Under the pieces are notes generated by a model. The model searched no databases, was not told the origin of the DNA, and saw only the letters and a list, made by a program, of their open reading frames with translations. The position numbers were made by a program, and so were the translations under genes. DNA of 64,000 nucleotides from Tyto alba (taxonomy: Eukaryota > Chordata > Aves > Strigiformes > Tytonidae): the NCBI RefSeq assembly GCF_018691265.1, contig NW_024881313.1, positions 3,402,501-3,466,500 of the forward strand, given 5' to 3'. Below, piece by piece: positions 62,101 through 64,000 of this stretch (position 1 is the stretch's first letter; each line of letters opens with the position of its first letter).

Positions 62101-63344
62101 CATTCCCCAGGTCTCACAGCACGAAAGCCAGCACAAGGATTCCAAATACACCCAGCATCTAAACAATGCAAAGAAAAACAAACACATAAAACTTTAGATT
62201 GATCAAACCACGGACGTTTTTATTATGGGGAATGGACTAATAACACTGCCTGAATGCTGCAATCCAAATGGAAAAGCCAAGCGTGGCTGCTTCTACTGCC
62301 ACACACTCCATAATTCAAGAGGAATCACAAACTAATAAAAAATAATAGAAGAAATCCATGCCATACCTGACAATTTTTGTTTCCCCCCTAAGAACACCTA
62401 TTGCCTAAAGGGGAAAAGTTGCAGCAATCTTCCAGCACAACAGTAAATCCAGCCTCTTCCACTACTCCCCCCCCCCCCCAAATCTCCCTGCCACATAACT
62501 TCACCACTTGCTTGCGCTTCAATTTTTTCTTTGTTTAATTTTGATTTCCTACACTTTCCCAACTAACCAGAGAGGTGCAGCTGTTTCAGCCCCTCTCAAA
62601 AAAATTCAAGCAGAAAGGAGGCAGCCCTCCTGCCTACACCCCCGAACAAAACTTGCACCTGGCAATGTCAAGGTCGTGGTTATTTTTCTCTGACCATCAA
62701 GTTTCCAAACTGTTTCAACAAACCACAGAGAGGTTTGCACCAGGCAAGACCCGATCCCTGCACCCCAAATTACAAGCCACCGCTGACCCCGACAACTCCG
62801 GCGGTGGGCACCCCACAGGAACACGGGTGGCACCGGACCCTCTGCCGCGTTTCTGACCCCACCACCTCTAACCTCCGCTGAGCAAGCCCTGGCCACACAC
62901 AGCTGCTGCCAGTCTGCTACGAAAGCCAAGCCTTCCATGGCATAGGAACACCAACAAAAATTAAAATCTAGGCCTAGCGCTAGCAGGACAGTTGTTTTCT
63001 TTCTTTTTTTTTTTTTTTTTTTTGCATGCATTTTCATCCAAAACCCCCAAGTGTGGTTTTACTATCGCCACCTTTTCCTCCCAGGTCTGGGCTTCCCCCC
63101 ACTCTCCGAAGCAACTCAATAAAAGCGCTAAAAGTTTCACAGAGGCGTACAGAACGGGGAAGTTCGCTGTCAAGTATGACCTAACCCATCCAAAATAACC
63201 CCGACCCAGAACCCCAGGGAGGGCAAGGGAGGCCCCAGGCGAGCGCTGGATGGTGACCACAGCGGCGGTGTGGCTAGAAAACCGGGGTGAGCTGGGGCTG
63301 GTCCCCTGCACGGCAGGGTCAGCGCTGGTCCAGGCTCAGCAAAT

Positions 63345-63375
<31 letters not shown>

Positions 63376-63504
63376 CACACTTGTATAGAAATATATATAT
63401 AAAGAAGGTGACGGCACCCGTCCCGCTAGGGAAGCGCAGAGGCTGAGGACTGGCAGCAACTCACCACTCAGGTAGTTGGTCCACTTGTACAGCACCCCCT
63501 CCAT
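36963..63504 (-). CDS. PLEKHA8: PLEKHA8 (FAPP2), PI4P-binding glycolipid-transfer protein, complete CDS in 14 exons
   Basis: Minus-strand exons, in order: 63465-63504, 52613-52729, 51779-51934, 49745-49869, 48157-48315, 47174-47214, 46415-46572, 43684-43843, 43194-43279, 42466-42524, 40998-41128, 40429-40499, 38109-38170, 36963-37160. They total 1563 nt and give 520 residues, against about 519 in human. The PH domain (about 1-93) keeps Lys7 and Arg18, needed for PI4P, and the hydrophobic YLSGW loop. The GLTP domain (about 330-520) keeps Asp361, Asn365, Lys368, Trp408 and His445/446, the glycosphingolipid headgroup site. Known role: FAPP2 moves glucosylceramide at the trans-Golgi, recruited by PI4P and ARF1. 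The linker contains TFFSVMS, a plausible FFAT-like VAP contact. All introns are GT-AG except intron 3, which is GC-AG. Confidence 0.97.
38109..38170 (-). CDS. PLEKHA8: PLEKHA8 exon 13 (duplicated acceptor)
   Basis: A 62 bp exon encodes [20 protein letters not shown] and Ala. It includes the catalytic-site-like His that contacts the lipid amide. A 44 bp tandem duplication copies the acceptor and the first 19 exon bases just upstream. Only the proximal acceptor (38171-38172) keeps the frame. Donor GCG|GTAAGT. Confidence 0.94.
38152..38240. repeat. 44 bp tandem duplication across PLEKHA8 exon 13 acceptor
   Basis: GTCTTTCCATAAGCATTGTC starts identically at 38152 and 38196. Each copy runs through TTAAAGAGG, a G run and an A run (11 A and 13 A). 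On the minus strand each copy is a complete acceptor (T tract, C run, CTCTTTAAG) followed by the same first 19 exon bases. Confidence 0.95.
40429..40499 (-). CDS. PLEKHA8: PLEKHA8 exon 12
   Basis: A 71 bp exon encodes [19 protein letters not shown] through IQTAL, a GLTP helix. Acceptor CACCCTGACAG and donor CTGA|GTAAGT. Confidence 0.95.
40998..41128 (-). CDS. PLEKHA8: PLEKHA8 exon 11 (GLTP, sugar-stacking Trp)
   Basis: A 131 bp exon encodes [17 protein letters not shown] through ATEALLWLK. It supplies Lys368 and Trp408, equivalent to the GLTP Trp that stacks on the first sugar. The acceptor CTCCAG is preceded by an uninterrupted T29 tract. Donor AAAAG|GTAATG. Confidence 0.96.
41135..41163. 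repeat. A29 (minus-strand T29) homopolymer at PLEKHA8 exon 11 acceptor
   Basis: 29 consecutive A on the + strand form the polypyrimidine tract of exon 11 on the transcribed strand, ending four bases before its AG. Its length is probably polymorphic. Confidence 0.9.
42466..42524 (-). CDS. PLEKHA8: PLEKHA8 exon 10 (GLTP headgroup-binding residues)
   Basis: A 59 bp exon encodes [20 protein letters not shown]. Asp361 and Asn365 match GLTP Asp48 and Asn52, which grip the sugar. Its acceptor follows a T16 tract (42530-42545), then CCTAG. The donor is AAG|GTAACA. Confidence 0.96.
43194..43279 (-). CDS. PLEKHA8: PLEKHA8 exon 9 (entry to GLTP domain)
   Basis: An 86 bp exon encodes [18 protein letters not shown] through AIVPVL, the first GLTP helix. 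Acceptor GGGCACCAG and donor CTGG|GTAAGT. Confidence 0.95.
43684..43843 (-). CDS. PLEKHA8: PLEKHA8 exon 8 (linker with FFAT-like motif)
   Basis: A 160 bp exon encodes [20 protein letters not shown] through [10 protein letters not shown]. The polar linker diverges from human, but the PTFFS core near its end is kept. FAPP2 has been reported to carry an FFAT-like VAP-binding motif; assigning it here is my inference. Donor AATAG|GTAGTA. Confidence 0.92.
46415..46572 (-). CDS. PLEKHA8: PLEKHA8 exon 7
   Basis: A 158 bp exon encodes [11 protein letters not shown] through [10 protein letters not shown]. It is an acidic, poorly conserved linker that starts with the conserved QMELS-CENGS motif. Acceptor TTCTCCAG and donor GCAG|GTAAAT. 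Confidence 0.93.
47174..47214 (-). CDS. PLEKHA8: PLEKHA8 exon 6 (41 bp)
   Basis: A small exon codes for [13 protein letters not shown] and two bases of Arg213. It aligns with the human KHPIIPIHNSLER segment. Acceptor ATCTTACAG (on the minus strand) and donor AAAG|GTATAA. Skipping it would shift the frame. Confidence 0.9.
48157..48315 (-). CDS. PLEKHA8: PLEKHA8 exon 5
   Basis: A 159 bp, 53-codon exon runs from [13 protein letters not shown] to LAVLRTNK. It carries the conserved TPPGSP segment, likely a phosphorylatable linker site. Acceptor CTTCCCACAG and donor AAG|GTAATG. Confidence 0.95.
49745..49869 (-). CDS. PLEKHA8: PLEKHA8 exon 4
   Basis: A 125 bp exon encodes [20 protein letters not shown] through GVSEPE, a predicted coiled-coil linker after the PH domain. 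Acceptor TTTCACGTTTAG and donor GAG|GTACAG. Confidence 0.95.
50333..50735 (-). mobile_element. CR1 LINE fragment (5'-truncated), PLEKHA8 intron 3
   Basis: GAGGTTGGAAGGGACCTCTG starts a stretch with the familiar antisense CR1 signature. That signature continues through CTCTCTGTGCCACCTGTTTC, CCTCTTGTCC and the GGCCATTTGCTGGACTCACTCC region. The element is thus on the minus strand with its 3' end near 50333. It covers only about 400 bp of the 3' region and is well diverged, so it is an old insertion. CR1 is the dominant avian retroposon. Confidence 0.85.
51779..51934 (-). CDS. PLEKHA8: PLEKHA8 exon 3 (end of PH domain), GC donor
   Basis: A 156 bp exon encodes [19 protein letters not shown] through DSRTQKEK, including the C-terminal PH helix. 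Acceptor TTGCTTCCAG. The frame requires the exon to end AAAAAG with GCAAGA as donor. No GT lies nearby, so this is a GC-AG intron. Confidence 0.95.
52613..52729 (-). CDS. PLEKHA8: PLEKHA8 exon 2 (PH domain)
   Basis: A 117 bp exon encodes [18 protein letters not shown] through QMAVCEIQ, the PH beta-sheet core, including Arg18. Acceptor GTTTTTCAG and donor CAAG|GTAACT. It follows a 10.7 kb first intron. Confidence 0.97.
52730..63464 (-). other. PLEKHA8: PLEKHA8 intron 1 (10.7 kb)
   Basis: The largest intron of the gene. It holds several A-rich tracts of AAAAC type (55038-55090, 55845-55880) and a C13 run at 62467-62479. A segment at 54300-54560 looks like a conserved regulatory element. An AC/AT microsatellite lies next to exon 1. 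No gene was recognised; open frames on either strand lack splice or family support. Confidence 0.6.
63344..63402. repeat. (AC)n(AT)n microsatellite just inside PLEKHA8 intron 1
   Basis: Alternating AC repeats (from 63345), then AT repeats and a further AC/AT block, about 65-120 bases downstream of exon 1 on the transcribed strand. It is potentially Z-DNA-forming and unstable. Confidence 0.9.
63465..63504 (-). CDS. PLEKHA8: PLEKHA8 exon 1 (start codon)
   Basis: 40 coding bases encode [13 protein letters not shown] plus the first base of Gly14. The donor is G|GTGAGT. The start is chosen because MEGVLYKW is the invariant FAPP N-terminus, with the PI4P-binding Lys7 in place. Confidence 0.97.
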
Positions 63505-63556
63505 AGCGGCCGGTCCCCGCCCCCATGCAGCGCGGCCGCCGCCCCCCCCGGCGGAG

Positions 63557-63661
63557 TCACGTCACGTCACGCCGCGCCGCGTCCCTCCACCGCCGCCGCC
63601 TCCGCCGCCGCCGCCGCCGCCTCCCCCCGCGCCCCGCCGCGCCGCCGGCACCCTGGGCCAT
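63557..63661 (-). other. PLEKHA8: Possible arginine-rich upstream ORF in PLEKHA8 5' leader
   Basis: A minus-strand ATG at 63659-63661 in good context (CGCCATGGCC) opens 34 codons, ending TGA at 63557-63559, 52 bases before the main start. The CGG repeat encodes 11 consecutive Arg. Whether it is transcribed depends on the start site, which is not known here. Confidence 0.35.
63587..63632. repeat. CCG/CGG trinucleotide repeat in PLEKHA8 leader or promoter
   Basis: Interrupted GCC repeats on the + strand (CGG on the transcribed strand): a block of three, a block of six and flanking variants. It sits between the presumed start site and the first codon. Confidence 0.9.
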
Positions 63662-64000
63662 GGCGGGGCGCCGCCCGGCCCGGCCCGGCCCCCGCCCGGC
63701 ACGCTCCTAGCGCAGAGCACGCCGCCGCCGCGCCCCCACAGAACGGCTCGGCAGCGCTACGGAAGCGCAAGCCGTTCTAGGAATCGCAACCCACGTGACC
63801 GAAGAGCAAGCGAGAGAGAGAGAGAGCGCGAGAAAGACGCGGAGGGCGGGGCCTGACGTAGAACGCCCAGAGCAGGTGGCCTTCCGCAAGCCAATCGAAA
63901 CGCGCCGTCGGTAAGGGCGCCGCCCAATCGGCGGCCGGCACGGGCTCCGCGGGGTTCCCCGGCTCGCTAACGTTCGCTTCCTGGAGCGCCGAGGCCCGCC

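Larger units (their letters stand above)
63510..64000. promoter_or_regulatory. CpG-island promoter of PLEKHA8, probably bidirectional
   Basis: Dense CpG sequence surrounds and precedes exon 1. Visible elements are an E-box CACGTG (63792-63797), a CRE-like TGACGTA (63854-63860), a GC box GGGCGGGGCC (63844-63853), and CCAAT at 63891-63895 and 63924-63928. There is no TATA box. In mammals PLEKHA8 is head to head with FKBP14, so a + strand gene starting at or just beyond the right edge is expected. This last point is inference. Confidence 0.7.

Noticed and set aside
63476..63856. 126-codon + strand frame with a poly-proline run
   Set aside because: It is antisense to PLEKHA8 exon 1 and its CCG-repeat leader. 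The composition follows from the repeat.

Overview
This is vertebrate nuclear DNA, almost certainly from a bird. Genes are split into short exons with consensus GT-AG borders, and the deduced proteins track the human orthologues closely. The repeats are avian types: a 5'-truncated CR1 LINE and a roughly 1.07 kb solo LTR of ERVL kind. There are no operons or other prokaryotic features. Two genes converge tail to tail.

Left part (1 to about 19.5 kb, + strand): the 3' two thirds of COLQ, the collagen-like tail subunit that anchors acetylcholinesterase in the synaptic basal lamina. Eleven exons can be placed to the base. They encode 300 residues: the distal collagen triple helix with a basic heparin-binding site, the CLC-type cysteine cluster, and the whole cysteine-rich C-terminal domain to the stop at 19070-19072. 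The 5' exons (signal peptide, PRAD, proximal collagen) lie before base 1. The solo LTR sits in the intron between the sixth and seventh exons of the window.

Middle (about 19.5 to 31.5 kb): an intergenic interval in which I recognise no known gene. It is not empty. There is a 194 bp coding-like exon with good splice borders on the minus strand (21568-21761), preceded by a phase-compatible candidate exon at 22219-22366. There is an orphan CpG-rich island near 24.15-24.51 kb, and a second coding-like exon with branch-point, acceptor and donor signals on the + strand (30811-30935). These are the best candidates for an undescribed transcription unit. Human COLQ is on 3p and human PLEKHA8 on 7p, so the interval also joins two blocks that are separate in human.

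Right part (about 31.5 to 64 kb, minus strand): the complete PLEKHA8 (FAPP2) gene. Fourteen coding exons give 520 residues: an N-terminal PH domain that binds Golgi PI4P and ARF1, a linker, and a C-terminal glycolipid-transfer (GLTP) domain with its sugar-binding Asp, Asn, Lys, Trp and His residues intact. Oddities are a GC-AG intron, a tandemly duplicated splice acceptor at exon 13, a 29-T polypyrimidine tract at exon 11, and a CGG-repeat leader that could encode an arginine-rich upstream peptide. The window ends in a CpG-island promoter that is probably shared with a divergent gene off the right edge; FKBP14 is expected from mammalian gene order.

All coordinates come from reading splice junctions and frames by eye. 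No alignment, repeat masking or expression data were available.
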